Source of the DNA: Streptomyces sp. MMG1121
Lineage (GTDB): Bacteria; Actinomycetota; Actinomycetes; Streptomycetales; Streptomycetaceae
Reading direction: 5' to 3'
Assembly: GCF_001280015.1 (NCBI RefSeq)
Contig: NZ_LGDV01000186.1
Span: 124,001-188,000 of the forward strand
Length of the DNA stretch: 64,000 bases
Below are positions 16,591 to 24,843 of the stretch, one piece after another. Within the stretch, counting starts at the first letter, position 1. The number at the start of each line of letters is the position of its first letter. A program made the translations under genes and the position numbers. Under the pieces are notes generated by a model. It was not told the DNA's origin, searched no databases, and was given only the letters and a program-made list of their open reading frames with translations.

Positions 16591-17787
16591 GTGAAGGTCG
16601 TCTGCGCCGGCGGCGGGCCCGCGGGCCTGTATCTCGCCATCCTGCTCAAGCGGCAGGACCCGTCCCATGACATCACCGTCCACGAGCGCAACCCCGAGGG
16701 CTCGACGTACGGCTGGGGCGTGACGTACTGGCGCGGCCTCCTCGACCGGCTCCAGGAGCACGACCCCGACTCGGCGCGGGCGATCGAGGACGCCTCCGTC
16801 CGCTGGAGCGACGGCGTCGCCCACGTCCGCGATCTGACCACCCGTCACCGTGGTGACCAGGGCTTCGGCATCGGCCGCCACCGGCTGCTCGACCTGCTCG
16901 CCGACCGGGCCCGCGCGCTCGGCGTGCGGCTGGAGTACGAGAGCGAGCTCACCGGACCACCCGCCGGTGCCGACCTCGTCGTCGCGGCCGACGGGGTGCA
17001 CAGCGCCCTGCGCACCCGGCACGCCCAAGCCTTCGGCACCGAGATCACCTCGGGCCGCAACCACTACCTCTGGCTCGGCACCACCAAGGTCTTCGACGCC
17101 TTCACCTTCGCCTTCACCGAGACCGCGCACGGCTGGATCTGGGCCTACGGCTACGGATACAGCGGCGAGCACAGCACCTGCGTCGTCGAATGCTCCCCGG
17201 AGACCTTCACCGGCCTCGGCCTGGACCGGGCGGACGACGCGGAGGGAGGCGCGCTGCTCGAGAAGCTCTTCGCGGACGTCCTGGACGGCCACCCCCTCAT
17301 CGCCCGCCCCGGCGCCGGCTGGCTGAACTTCCGTACCCTCACCAACCGCGCCTGGCGGCACGACAACGTGGTGCTGCTCGGGGACGCGGCCCACACCACG
17401 CACTACTCCATCGGGGCCGGCACCACCCTGGCCCTGGAGGACGCCATGTGCCTCGCCGAAGCCCTGCGCACGCACACCGACCTGCCCGAGGCCCTCGCCG
17501 CCTACGAGCGCCGCCGCACGGCCGAGCTGCTGTCCGCGCAGAGTGCCGCCCGCTACAGCGCCCGCTGGTACGAGAACCTGCCCCGCTACATCGACCTGCC
17601 GCCGCACCGGATGTTCGCCCTGCTCGGCCAGCGCCACTCACCGCTGCTGCCGTACGTCCCGCCGCAGTTGTACTACGGCCTCGACAAGGCGGCCGGGCGG
17701 CTGGAGGCGCTGCGCCGGTTCAAGCGGTGGATCGGGCCACGGGCCGCACGCACCCTGCAGACCCGGTCCGCCGCCCGTCGCGGCTAG
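16591..17787 (+). CDS. FAD-dependent monooxygenase (group A hydroxylase-like)
   Basis: A 398-aa flavoprotein with the N-terminal dinucleotide fold VVCAGGGPAGLYLA, the middle motif DLVVAADGVHS and the C-terminal FAD motif VVLLGDAAHTTHYSIGAG. These are the three fingerprints of PHBH-type aromatic hydroxylases. The N-terminal part resembles anthraniloyl-CoA/tryptophan-type hydroxylases (THER-like NPEGSTYGWGVTYW). The substrate is unknown. The frame is open from GTG 16570, but AGGGG lies seven bases before GTG 16591, which starts directly at the Rossmann strand. A lipase gene follows 46 bases downstream; divergent from melC1. Confidence 0.85.
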   Translation: MKVVCAGGGPAGLYLAILLKRQDPSHDITVHERNPEGSTYGWGVTYWRGLLDRLQEHDPDSARAIEDASVRWSDGVAHVRDLTTRHRGDQGFGIGRHRLLDLLADRARALGVRLEYESELTGPPAGADLVVAADGVHSALRTRHAQAFGTEITSGRNHYLWLGTTKVFDAFTFAFTETAHGWIWAYGYGYSGEHSTCVVECSPETFTGLGLDRADDAEGGALLEKLFADVLDGHPLIARPGAGWLNFRTLTNRAWRHDNVVLLGDAAHTTHYSIGAGTTLALEDAMCLAEALRTHTDLPEALAAYERRRTAELLSAQSAARYSARWYENLPRYIDLPPHRMFALLGQRHSPLLPYVPPQLYYGLDKAAGRLEALRRFKRWIGPRAARTLQTRSAARRG

Positions 17788-17833
17788 TCCCTCTCCTCCC
17801 TTCCTGCCCCCCCCACATGCAAGGAGTCCGGCC

Positions 17834-18655
17834 ATGGCCGTGCCCGACACGTTCGACCAGACCTCGTCCGGTCACAGCCTGCGACGCGCATACTGGCTGG
17901 CCCGGGCGGCCGATCTCGCCTACCAGGGCCGAGCCGTCATCGAGGACCAGGCCGCCCGCTGGGGCTTCGGCCGGGTGCGGCACCACGAGACCCGGTTCAC
18001 CCCGCCGTTCCCGCTGCAGGACACCCAGGCGTACACGATGGCCGGCGACCGGATGATCGTCACCGCCTTCCGCGGCACCGAACCCACGCAGATCAAGGAC
18101 TGGCTCTCCGACGCCACGACCCCGCCCAGCCCCGGCCCCGGAGGCAACGGATACGTCCACCACGGTTTCGCCGAGGCCCTGCGCTCGGTGTACCCGGACA
18201 TCGCCGCCACCCTCGCGGAGCTGCGCACCGACGGACAGAGCGTCTACTTCACCGGGCACAGCCTGGGCGGCGCCCTCGCCATGCTGGCCGGCGCCCGGAT
18301 GTACCTGGAGGCCCCGCACCACGCGGCGGACGGCGTCTACACCTTCGGCCAGCCGCGCACCTGTGACCGGCTGCTCGCCGACGCGTTCCACGAGGGATTC
18401 GGCGGCCGTATGTACCGCTTCGTCAACAACAACGACATCGTGCCCCAGCTGCCGCCCGAGCCCGTCTTCACCCATGTCCGGGCCCTGCGCTACATCGACT
18501 CCAAGGGCAGGGTCCACGAGAGCATGCCGATGCTGTCGGCCCTCACCGACCGGGCCGTGGGGCTGACCGCCGACGCCTTCGCGCCCGCCTCCGACGGAAT
18601 TCGGGACCACTTCATGCACAACTACCTGGGGGCCTTGGAGAAGAACCTGGGCTGA
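17834..18655 (+). CDS. Class 3 lipase-family alpha/beta hydrolase
   Basis: A 273-aa lipase. The nucleophile elbow is FTGHSLGGALA (Ser143), the acid is in NNNDIVPQLP (Asp near 200) and the His is in DHFMHNYLG near 258, a complete Ser-Asp-His triad. VTAFRGTEP is the oxyanion-region strand typical of fungal-type class 3 lipases. No signal peptide is present, so an intracellular triacylglycerol or membrane-lipid hydrolase is likely. AAGGAG lies nine bases before ATG 17834. Same direction as the monooxygenase and possibly co-transcribed. Confidence 0.85.
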   Translation: MAVPDTFDQTSSGHSLRRAYWLARAADLAYQGRAVIEDQAARWGFGRVRHHETRFTPPFPLQDTQAYTMAGDRMIVTAFRGTEPTQIKDWLSDATTPPSPGPGGNGYVHHGFAEALRSVYPDIAATLAELRTDGQSVYFTGHSLGGALAMLAGARMYLEAPHHAADGVYTFGQPRTCDRLLADAFHEGFGGRMYRFVNNNDIVPQLPPEPVFTHVRALRYIDSKGRVHESMPMLSALTDRAVGLTADAFAPASDGIRDHFMHNYLGALEKNLG

Positions 18656-18689
18656 GTGGAGCGGTGCTCGGGCGCGCGTGGAAAACCCG

Positions 18690-18731
18690 GGTGAAGCCTC
18701 ATTCACCCGATAAGGTGAATTGCTATTCACC
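18690..18731. promoter_or_regulatory. Four alternating GGTGAA/TTCACC half-sites at 12-bp spacing
   Basis: GGTGAA 18690-18695, TTCACC 18702-18707, GGTGAA 18714-18719 and TTCACC 18726-18731 are separated by exactly six bases each. They form overlapping dyads ending 29 bp before the MFS start. TAAGGT (18711-18716) inside the array is a possible -10. Best read as a tandem operator for the TetR encoded at 20418. Confidence 0.7.
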
Positions 18732-18760
18732 GTGCCTTCACACCGTCCCCGGGAGTGCTG

Positions 18761-20254
18761 ATGGACCGCCCCGCCCTCATACCCCAGCCGCCCGGCGCCC
18801 CGGCCGCTGCCCCCGCGCTGCGGTACCGGTTCACCATCCCGGTGCTGGCGTCGGGCGGCATCCTCATGGCGGTCATGCAGACGGTCGTCATCCCGCTGCT
18901 GCCGGACCTGCCCCGGCTCACCGGCGCCTCAGCCGCGACCGTCTCCTGGACGGTCACCGCGACGCTGCTCTCCGGCGCCGTCCTCACCCCGGTGCTCGGC
19001 CGGGCCGGCGACATGTACGGCAAGAAGCGGGTGCTCACGGTCGCACTCGTGCTGATGACCGTCGGCTCGGTGCTGTGCGCGCTCTCCTCCGACATCGGCG
19101 TGCTCATCGCCGCCCGCGCGCTCCAGGGCGGCGCCGCCTCCGTCGTCCCCCTGTCGATCAGCATCCTGCGCGACGAACTCCCGCCGGAGCGCCGGGGTTC
19201 GGCGGTGGCGCTCATGAGTTCCACGGTGGGCATCGGCGCCGCGCTCGGCCTGCCGCTCGCCGCGCTGGTCATCCAGTACGCCGACTGGCACACGATGTTC
19301 TGGCTGACCAGTGGCCTGGGCGCGCTGGGCGTCGCGGGCACCTGGTGGGCGGTCAAGGAGTCGCCGGTACGCGAGCCCGGCCGGTTCGACGTCCTCGGCG
19401 CGCTGGGGCTCGCCGCCGGACTGGTGTGCCTGCTGCTCGGCGTCTCCCAGGGCGGCACCTGGGGCTGGGGCAGCGCACGGGTCCTCGGTCTGTTCCTCGC
19501 GGCCGTCGGCGTCCTCGCCCTGTGGTGGTGGCAGCAACTGCGCACCGAACGGCCGCTGGTGGACCTGAAGCTGGTCAGCCGGCCGCGGGTGGGCCTGTCC
19601 CATGTGGCGGCCCTGCTGACCGGGTTCGCCTTCTACGCCAACTCCCTCGTCACCGCCCAGCTGGTCCAGGCCCCGAAGGCCACCGACTACGGCCTCGGCC
19701 TCTCGCTCGTCGCCACCGGTCTGTGCCTGCTGCCCGGGGGCGTGACCATGCTGCTGTTCTCGCCGCTGTCGGCCCGCATCTCCGCCGCGCGCGGCCCGCG
19801 GATCACGCTCGCCCTGGGCGCCGCCGTCATCGCCTGCGGCTACGCGGTCCGCATCGCCGACAGCCGCGACCTGTGGATGATCATCGTGGGCGCCACGGTG
19901 GTGGCGACCGGCACGACGCTCGCCTACTCCGCGCTGCCCACGCTGATCCTGCGCGCGGTCCCGGCCGGCCAGACCGCCTCCGCCAACGGCGTCAACGTCC
20001 TCATGCGCACCATCGGCCAGGCCGTCTCCAGTGCCGCCGTCGCCGCCGTCCTCGTCCACCACACCAGCCCCGTGGGCGGCGTCCCGGTCCCCACACTGAG
20101 CGGCTACCTGCTCGCGTTCGCGATGGCCGGCGCGGTCGCCCTCGCCGCCTGCGCGGCCGCCCTCACCATCCCCGGCGACACCCCTTCCGACGGCGCCCGC
20201 CGGAGTCGGGGGATCACCCGGAGTGCTCGTGACGAGGCGTTGGAGGAGGCGTGA
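18761..20254 (+). CDS. MFS drug exporter, DHA2 (14-TM) type
   Basis: A 497-aa membrane transporter with about 14 hydrophobic helices. Motif A-like LGRAGDMYGKKRV follows helix 2 and a motif-C-like GIGAALGLPLAAL lies in helix 5, placing it among proton-driven drug exporters of the QacA/EmrB type. GGGAG sits five bases before ATG 18761; GTG 18755 is part of that ribosome site. The promoter carries the ordered GGTGAA/TTCACC array, and a TetR gene follows in the same direction. Induction by its own substrate through TetR release is the expected regulation (inference). Substrate unknown. Confidence 0.9.
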   Translation: MDRPALIPQPPGAPAAAPALRYRFTIPVLASGGILMAVMQTVVIPLLPDLPRLTGASAATVSWTVTATLLSGAVLTPVLGRAGDMYGKKRVLTVALVLMTVGSVLCALSSDIGVLIAARALQGGAASVVPLSISILRDELPPERRGSAVALMSSTVGIGAALGLPLAALVIQYADWHTMFWLTSGLGALGVAGTWWAVKESPVREPGRFDVLGALGLAAGLVCLLLGVSQGGTWGWGSARVLGLFLAAVGVLALWWWQQLRTERPLVDLKLVSRPRVGLSHVAALLTGFAFYANSLVTAQLVQAPKATDYGLGLSLVATGLCLLPGGVTMLLFSPLSARISAARGPRITLALGAAVIACGYAVRIADSRDLWMIIVGATVVATGTTLAYSALPTLILRAVPAGQTASANGVNVLMRTIGQAVSSAAVAAVLVHHTSPVGGVPVPTLSGYLLAFAMAGAVALAACAAALTIPGDTPSDGARRSRGITRSARDEALEEA

Positions 20255-20413
20255 GTGCCTTCGGGCGGGTGCCTGTGCGGTGCGGCCGTGTGCCGGCGGT
20301 CGCCGTCGTTCCCGCCGCTCGTGCGGACGCGCCCGGCCTTCTGCGCATGCCCGGCGATGGCGTCCGTCGGCAGCGCGGCGGCACCCGGGGTGCTCGTGAC
20401 CAGGTGCGGGAGG
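20215..20413 (+). repeat. Imperfect 32-bp direct repeat flanking MFS-tetR gap
   Basis: The stretches 20215-20246 and 20382-20413 match at about 27 of 32 bases, sharing TGCTCGTGAC and a trailing GGAGG. The first covers the MFS 3' end, the second the tetR ribosome site. The 135 bp between them contain no gene. This looks like a local duplication; a regulatory role is not shown. Confidence 0.5.
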
Positions 20414-20417
20414 GAGC

Positions 20418-21014
20418 ATGAGGAGCGTGAGCACCCCACCCGGGCCGGACACCCACGCCCCCGGCCGCCGTGACGCCGAGGTCACCAAGGCCGCCATTCT
20501 CAAGGCCGCCCGCCATCTCCTGGCGCGGCACGCCCACGCCGACATCACCTTGAAGGCGGTTGCCGAACGGGCCGGTGTCAGCCCGCCGTTGATCCTGAAG
20601 TACTTCGGCAACAAGGACGCCCTGTTCGTCCGCGTCATGTCCTTCGACACCGACGCGGACGCCCTGTTCGACGCGCCGCTGCCCGGCCTCGGCCGGCACA
20701 TGGCCCGGCACGTCCTGGCCAGCCAGCGTGAGCGCGGCGCCGACCCGCTGCTGCGCATCGCCTTCGCCCCGCTGCACGGCGACCACGGCGACATCCTGCG
20801 CGCCAACTTCCGCGCCCAGGTCACCGAACGCCTCGCCGCCCGGCTCACCGGCCCCGACCCCGGCCTGCGCGCGGAACTGGCCGTCGCCGCGCTCGTCGGC
20901 CTCGGCGTGATGTACGGCATCGCCCGCGTACCGCATCTGCGGGAGACCGACACCGACGCCATCGCCGACCGCTACGGGCCGCTCGTGCAGGCCCAGTTGA
21001 CCCCGTGCGGCTGA
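20418..21014 (+). CDS. TetR-family transcriptional regulator
   Basis: A 198-aa repressor. The N-terminal HTH (about residues 22-68) reads ILKAARHLLARHAHADITLK, then VAERAGVSPPLILKYFGNKD, the canonical TetR DNA-binding domain. The C-terminal ligand domain is all-helical without recognisable specificity. ATG 20418 follows GGGAGGGAG. It lies directly downstream of the MFS exporter and is probably its regulator, acting at the repeat array 18690-18731. No copy of that array is seen before tetR itself, so autoregulation would need read-through from the MFS promoter. Confidence 0.9.
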   Translation: MRSVSTPPGPDTHAPGRRDAEVTKAAILKAARHLLARHAHADITLKAVAERAGVSPPLILKYFGNKDALFVRVMSFDTDADALFDAPLPGLGRHMARHVLASQRERGADPLLRIAFAPLHGDHGDILRANFRAQVTERLAARLTGPDPGLRAELAVAALVGLGVMYGIARVPHLRETDTDAIADRYGPLVQAQLTPCG

Positions 21015-21084
21015 CCCGGCGCTCCTCGCCCGGCCCTGGCGCACGCAGCCGGCTGTCCCGGCGAAGCCGAAGGAGGCCGCCGAC

Positions 21085-21120
21085 GCCCTCGTACGGCCCA
21101 CGTACGCCCCGTACGAGGGC
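21085..21120. terminator. Perfect 12-bp hairpin between convergent genes
   Basis: GCCCTCGTACGG (21085-21096) pairs with CCGTACGAGGGC (21109-21120) around a 12-base loop. It lies between tetR (stop 21014) and the oxidase (stop 21198) and can serve both directions. Confidence 0.75.
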
Positions 21121-21197
21121 GGCCTGCCGCCACGCTCCGCACGGCACGGGACGCCGTCGGCGCTCCGACGGGAACCGTCGCACAGGCCCTGGCGCGA

Positions 21198-22931
21198 TCA
21201 GCGCAGGAGGCGGTCCAGGAAGTCGTTGCCGAACACCCGGTGCGGGTCCAGCCGGTCGAGGGTCGCCACCGCTCGCGTCCACACCTCCCGGCCGTAGCTG
21301 CCGGGCACCGCCGTGCCGAGCACCTCCGGGTCGCTCCACGCGGACTTGTCGGTGTACGCCCAGCCTTTGGACCACTCCGGGCGGGCGAGGGCGTACCCGC
21401 CGTCGTAGGTGCCGAGGAGGAACGTTTCCAGCTCGCGCAGGAACGCCTCCGCGTACGGCGTGCCGGGCAGCGTCAGCACGTCCAGCCACACCGCGCTGTC
21501 CCACTCGGGATGCTCCGGGCCCGGCCGCACCGCCGACAGCAGCGGTGCCTCGGCGCCGGGCACGCCGGCGTCGGCCGGCTCGTCCAGGCCGGTCACCCGG
21601 ATCTCCACCGAGCCGTTGACCGGGAAGCGCCCCCGCGCGGCGTACGCGTCGAGCAGGGCCCGGTAGCGGGTGGTGAACTCGTGCACCACCCGCTGCACCC
21701 CGGCCCGCGCGGTGAGCACCGCGTACCCGTTCGCGGTCACCCGCAGCGTGGTCGGCCGCAGGTACAGCAGCGTGTTCTTCGACCGCCCCCACAGATCGGC
21801 GGAGCCCGTGGCCGCCAGCCCCAGCCGGGCCACCGTGAGCTGCGCGGCGCCCACCTGCGGCGCCAGATACCAGCCCGCGCCCGCCACCAGCCGGCCCACC
21901 AGATCGGCCACGAGCGTCGGCACGCTGTCCGAGAAGGGGTAGTTGTACGGCGAGGCGACGTGCCGCGAGCCGGGCGGCCGCACCGGCGTGACACTCCACT
22001 CCTTCAGCCACGGGAACTCGGTGAAGGCGAACCAGATCGCCTCGACCCGGCCCGAGCGGCGCACCAGGCTCTCCAGGGTGCGTTCGCCGGAGCCGGGCGC
22101 CGCGAACAGTTCGCGGGCCGGGATGTCGGTGCGGCTGACACAACGAAGGTTCCGGTCCGGGCCGACCCGCAGTACCGCCTCGGTGACGAAGGCCCGGCCG
22201 AGATGGGTCAGCAGCGCGGCACAGTCCGCCTCCTCGCGGCGGAACGTGCGCAGCACATACGCCCCGCTGTCCGCGTCCCACACCACCGCCGTCAGCTCCA
22301 GCACCCGGTTGCTGAGCGAGCCGTAGGCGCTGCCGGGCGGCGGGCGTTCGCCGTCGGCCGGTACGGCGGTGCCGTGCGCGTCGATCGCCAGGGCGCCGCC
22401 CAGGGTCAGATCGCCCGGCGCGGGCGTCGCGGTGAGGCCCAGGCCGTGTTCCTCCAGGAAGGTGAGCAGCGCCTCCAGGGTCACCCCGGCACCGGCGCGG
22501 ACCGCCGAACCGGACTCCAGGGCCAGGCCGGTCAGATGCGGTGCGGTGTCGACCAGCAGGGTCCGGGTGTCCGCCGTCGTCCCCTCGGTGATCGTGAGCG
22601 GCGACCAGCCGTGGGAGCAGCCCCGCGCGCGGACCCGCCGGCCGTTGCGCCAGGCCCAGTTGGTGACGGCGAGGACCTGCTCCGGTCCGGTCGGGGCGCA
22701 GGCCCACAGCCCGTCGGCGGTGATCCCGCCCGCCCAGTTGCGGTACGCCGAGCGGTAGGGCCTCACCTCGGCCGGAAACCCGGGCAGTTCGGCCGAAGCC
22801 ACCGCCGGATCGGCCGCGAGCAGGACCGGCACGGCGGCCAGCGCGGCGGCGGTGCGCAGCAGCCCGCGACGGCTGAGGGAACCCGAACCGCCGTACGGGA
22901 ACGGGGAGTTGTCCATCGGGTGATCGATCAC
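21198..22931 (-). CDS. Tat-exported VAO-type flavin oxidase, cholesterol-oxidase-like
   Basis: About 577 aa. A twin-arginine signal (SLSRRGLLRTAAALAAVPVL) precedes a PCMH-type FAD domain: ARGCSHGWSPLTITEGT, PGDLTLGGALAIDAHGT and the flavin/substrate segments that follow. Overall layout matches the BsCO-type (class II) cholesterol oxidase with a C-terminal substrate-binding domain, though sterol specificity cannot be proved; a sugar-lactone oxidase is the alternative. GTG 22931 lies six bases after TACCGT with no Shine-Dalgarno and is preferred over ATG 22916; the longer open frame upstream is non-coding. Divergent from the aldo/keto reductase and convergent with tetR. Confidence 0.75.
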   Translation of the reverse strand: MIDHPMDNSPFPYGGSGSLSRRGLLRTAAALAAVPVLLAADPAVASAELPGFPAEVRPYRSAYRNWAGGITADGLWACAPTGPEQVLAVTNWAWRNGRRVRARGCSHGWSPLTITEGTTADTRTLLVDTAPHLTGLALESGSAVRAGAGVTLEALLTFLEEHGLGLTATPAPGDLTLGGALAIDAHGTAVPADGERPPPGSAYGSLSNRVLELTAVVWDADSGAYVLRTFRREEADCAALLTHLGRAFVTEAVLRVGPDRNLRCVSRTDIPARELFAAPGSGERTLESLVRRSGRVEAIWFAFTEFPWLKEWSVTPVRPPGSRHVASPYNYPFSDSVPTLVADLVGRLVAGAGWYLAPQVGAAQLTVARLGLAATGSADLWGRSKNTLLYLRPTTLRVTANGYAVLTARAGVQRVVHEFTTRYRALLDAYAARGRFPVNGSVEIRVTGLDEPADAGVPGAEAPLLSAVRPGPEHPEWDSAVWLDVLTLPGTPYAEAFLRELETFLLGTYDGGYALARPEWSKGWAYTDKSAWSDPEVLGTAVPGSYGREVWTRAVATLDRLDPHRVFGNDFLDRLLR

Positions 22932-22937
22932 GGGCCC

Positions 22938-22998
22938 ACGGTAAGGGCGCGCTTTGCGCCCACCTCGCAATCGTCCACCCGTGTCGCCCGTGTGGGTG
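22938..22998. promoter_or_regulatory. Divergent promoter region with two dyads
   Basis: TACCGT on the minus strand (22938-22943) is a candidate -10 for the oxidase. GGGCGC-5-GCGCCC (22945-22961) and CACCC-13-GGGTG (22976-22998) are inverted repeats between the divergent starts at 22931 and 23088, either operators or secondary structure. Confidence 0.4.
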
Positions 22999-23087
22999 AA
23001 AGGGCAGAGAACGCGCAGTCGGCACACGGGAGCCGTGCCGGAGCGGGCCCATCCGCGTCTGCCGGACCCGGATGACACACTGGCACC

Positions 23088-24071
23088 ATGGACGAACGCG
23101 CATTCCGCAGGTCGGGCCAGTGGGCCTCGGTGGTCGGACTCGGTACCTGGCAGCTGGGCGCCGACTGGGGCGACGTGGACGACAAGCAGGCCCTGGCCGT
23201 CCTGGAGGCGGCGGCCGAGTCGGGGGTCACCTTCTTCGACACGGCCGACGTGTACGGCGACGGACGCAGCGAGGAGACCATCGCCTCGTTCCTGCGCGGC
23301 CGCCCCGATCTGCATGTGCTGGTCGCCACCAAGATGGGCCGCCGGGTCGACCAGATTCCCGCGAACTACGTCCTGGACAACTTCCGCGCCTGGAACGACC
23401 GCTCGCGCCGCAACCTCGGCACCGACCGGATCGACCTGGTCCAGCTGCACTGCCCGCCGACGCCCGTCTACTCCCACGACGCGGTCTTCGACGCCCTGGA
23501 CACGCTCGTCGAGGAGGAGCGGATCGCGGCGTACGGGGTGAGCGTCGAGACATGTGCCGAGGCGCTGACGGCGATCGCCCGGCCGCACGTGGCGAGCGTG
23601 CAGATCATCCTCAACCCGTTCCGGATGAAACCGCTGTACGAGGTGCTGCCCGCCGCGCGCGAGGCCGGTGTCGGCATCATCGCGCGCGTGCCGCTCGCCT
23701 CCGGCCTGCTCTCCGGGAAGTACACCAAGGACACGGTGTTCGCGGCCGACGACCACCGCACCTACAACCGGCACGGCGAGGCCTTCGACCAGGGCGAGAC
23801 CTTCTCCGGCGTCGACTACGCGACGGGCGTCGAGGCCGCCGCCGAGTTCGCCGCGCTCGCCCCCGAGGGCTGTACGCCGGCCCAGCTGGCCCTGCGCTGG
23901 ATCATCGAGCAGCCCGGCGTGACGACGGTCATCCCCGGCGCCCGCACCCCCGAGCAGGCCCGTGCCAACGCGGCCGCCGCCAAGCTGCCGCCCCTGCCCG
24001 AGGACACGTCCACCGCCGTCCGCGCGCTGTACGACCGCCGGGTCAGGGACCAGGTCGAGCAGCGCTGGTAG
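23088..24071 (+). CDS. Aldo/keto reductase
   Basis: A 327-aa NADPH-dependent oxidoreductase of the AKR superfamily (TIM barrel). The tetrad is visible: Asp51 and Tyr56 (FFDTADVYGDG), Lys82 (VATKMG) and His121 (LVQLHCPP). The C-terminal cofactor loop reads VTTVIPGARTPEQARANAAA. It resembles the YajO/AKR-general-stress group acting on small aldehydes. No Shine-Dalgarno precedes ATG 23088. It is divergent from the flavin oxidase, and a small membrane protein gene follows 52 bases downstream. Confidence 0.9.
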   Translation: MDERAFRRSGQWASVVGLGTWQLGADWGDVDDKQALAVLEAAAESGVTFFDTADVYGDGRSEETIASFLRGRPDLHVLVATKMGRRVDQIPANYVLDNFRAWNDRSRRNLGTDRIDLVQLHCPPTPVYSHDAVFDALDTLVEEERIAAYGVSVETCAEALTAIARPHVASVQIILNPFRMKPLYEVLPAAREAGVGIIARVPLASGLLSGKYTKDTVFAADDHRTYNRHGEAFDQGETFSGVDYATGVEAAAEFAALAPEGCTPAQLALRWIIEQPGVTTVIPGARTPEQARANAAAAKLPPLPEDTSTAVRALYDRRVRDQVEQRW

Positions 24072-24123
24072 GCCGCGCGGCGGGGACCGTTTGAACGGAC
24101 GGCCGGGCGGTTACAGGGACCGC

Positions 24124-24657
24124 ATGACGGAGGACGGACGGCGCAGGGGGCGCGACGAGAGCGAGGAGGAGCGGGCCGACCGGATGTGGGGTGAACTCAT
24201 CCAGGAGGTCCGGGTCGCCCAGACGGGCGTGCAGATCCTGTTCGGCTTCCTGCTGACCGTCGCCTTCCAGCCCGCGTACGCCGAGCTGGCCCACGGCGAC
24301 CGGGTCATCTACATCGTGACCGTCGTCCTGGGCGCCGGCGCGACCGGCGCCCTCATCGGACCCGTGTCCCTGCACCGCCTCGTCTCCGGTCGCCGGGTCA
24401 AGCCGCGGGCGGTGCGGCTGGCGTCCTGGATGACCTTCGCCGGCCTGGCGCTGCTCCTGGCGACGATGGCCTCCGCCCTGCTGCTGATCCTGCGGGTCGC
24501 CCTGCACGACAGCTCTGTGCCGTACCTGGTGTCGGCCGTCGTCGCCTGGTACCTGGTCTGCTGGTACGGGCTGCCGCTGTGGGTCCGGCACCGGCACACG
24601 GTCCGGCCGGACGGCCGGACCGCGGCCCCGGGGCCGGGCGGGCCGGGACCCGGCTAG
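24124..24657 (+). CDS. Small four-helix membrane protein, DUF6328-like
   Basis: A 177-aa protein with a charged N-terminus (Arg/Glu-rich to residue 25), then four hydrophobic helices, and a Pro/Gly-rich tail. The segment ELIQEVRVAQTGVQILFGFL, followed by LTVAFQPAY, is the signature I associate with DUF6328, a family of unknown function common in Streptomyces. ATG 24124 lacks a clear Shine-Dalgarno. It may be co-transcribed with the aldo/keto reductase. No function can be inferred. Confidence 0.72.
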   Translation: MTEDGRRRGRDESEEERADRMWGELIQEVRVAQTGVQILFGFLLTVAFQPAYAELAHGDRVIYIVTVVLGAGATGALIGPVSLHRLVSGRRVKPRAVRLASWMTFAGLALLLATMASALLLILRVALHDSSVPYLVSAVVAWYLVCWYGLPLWVRHRHTVRPDGRTAAPGPGGPGPG

Positions 24658-24843
24658 GGGCGGACGTACGGGCGGGTCATGATCTCCACGTGGTGCCCGG
24701 CCACGGCCGCGGCAGAGACGGTCGACCCGCCCGGTTCGCCGTGGCGGGGGACGGCGTAGCCGCGGCCGGACGGCCTCGTCGCGCTGTTCGGGGTGGTCGA
24801 GAGCCCTGGGCGGCGAGGAACGCGTCCGCGCCGTGCCCGCGGC

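Noticed and set aside
18929..20962. Long minus-strand frame opposite MFS and tetR
   Set aside because: Crosses two real genes and the intergenic region; composition is that of an antisense shadow.
24658..24843. Possible C-terminal gene remnant reading HHVEIMTRPYVRP on the minus strand
   Set aside because: Only the last dozen codons look protein-like; upstream translation is Arg/Pro/Gly noise and no family is recognisable.
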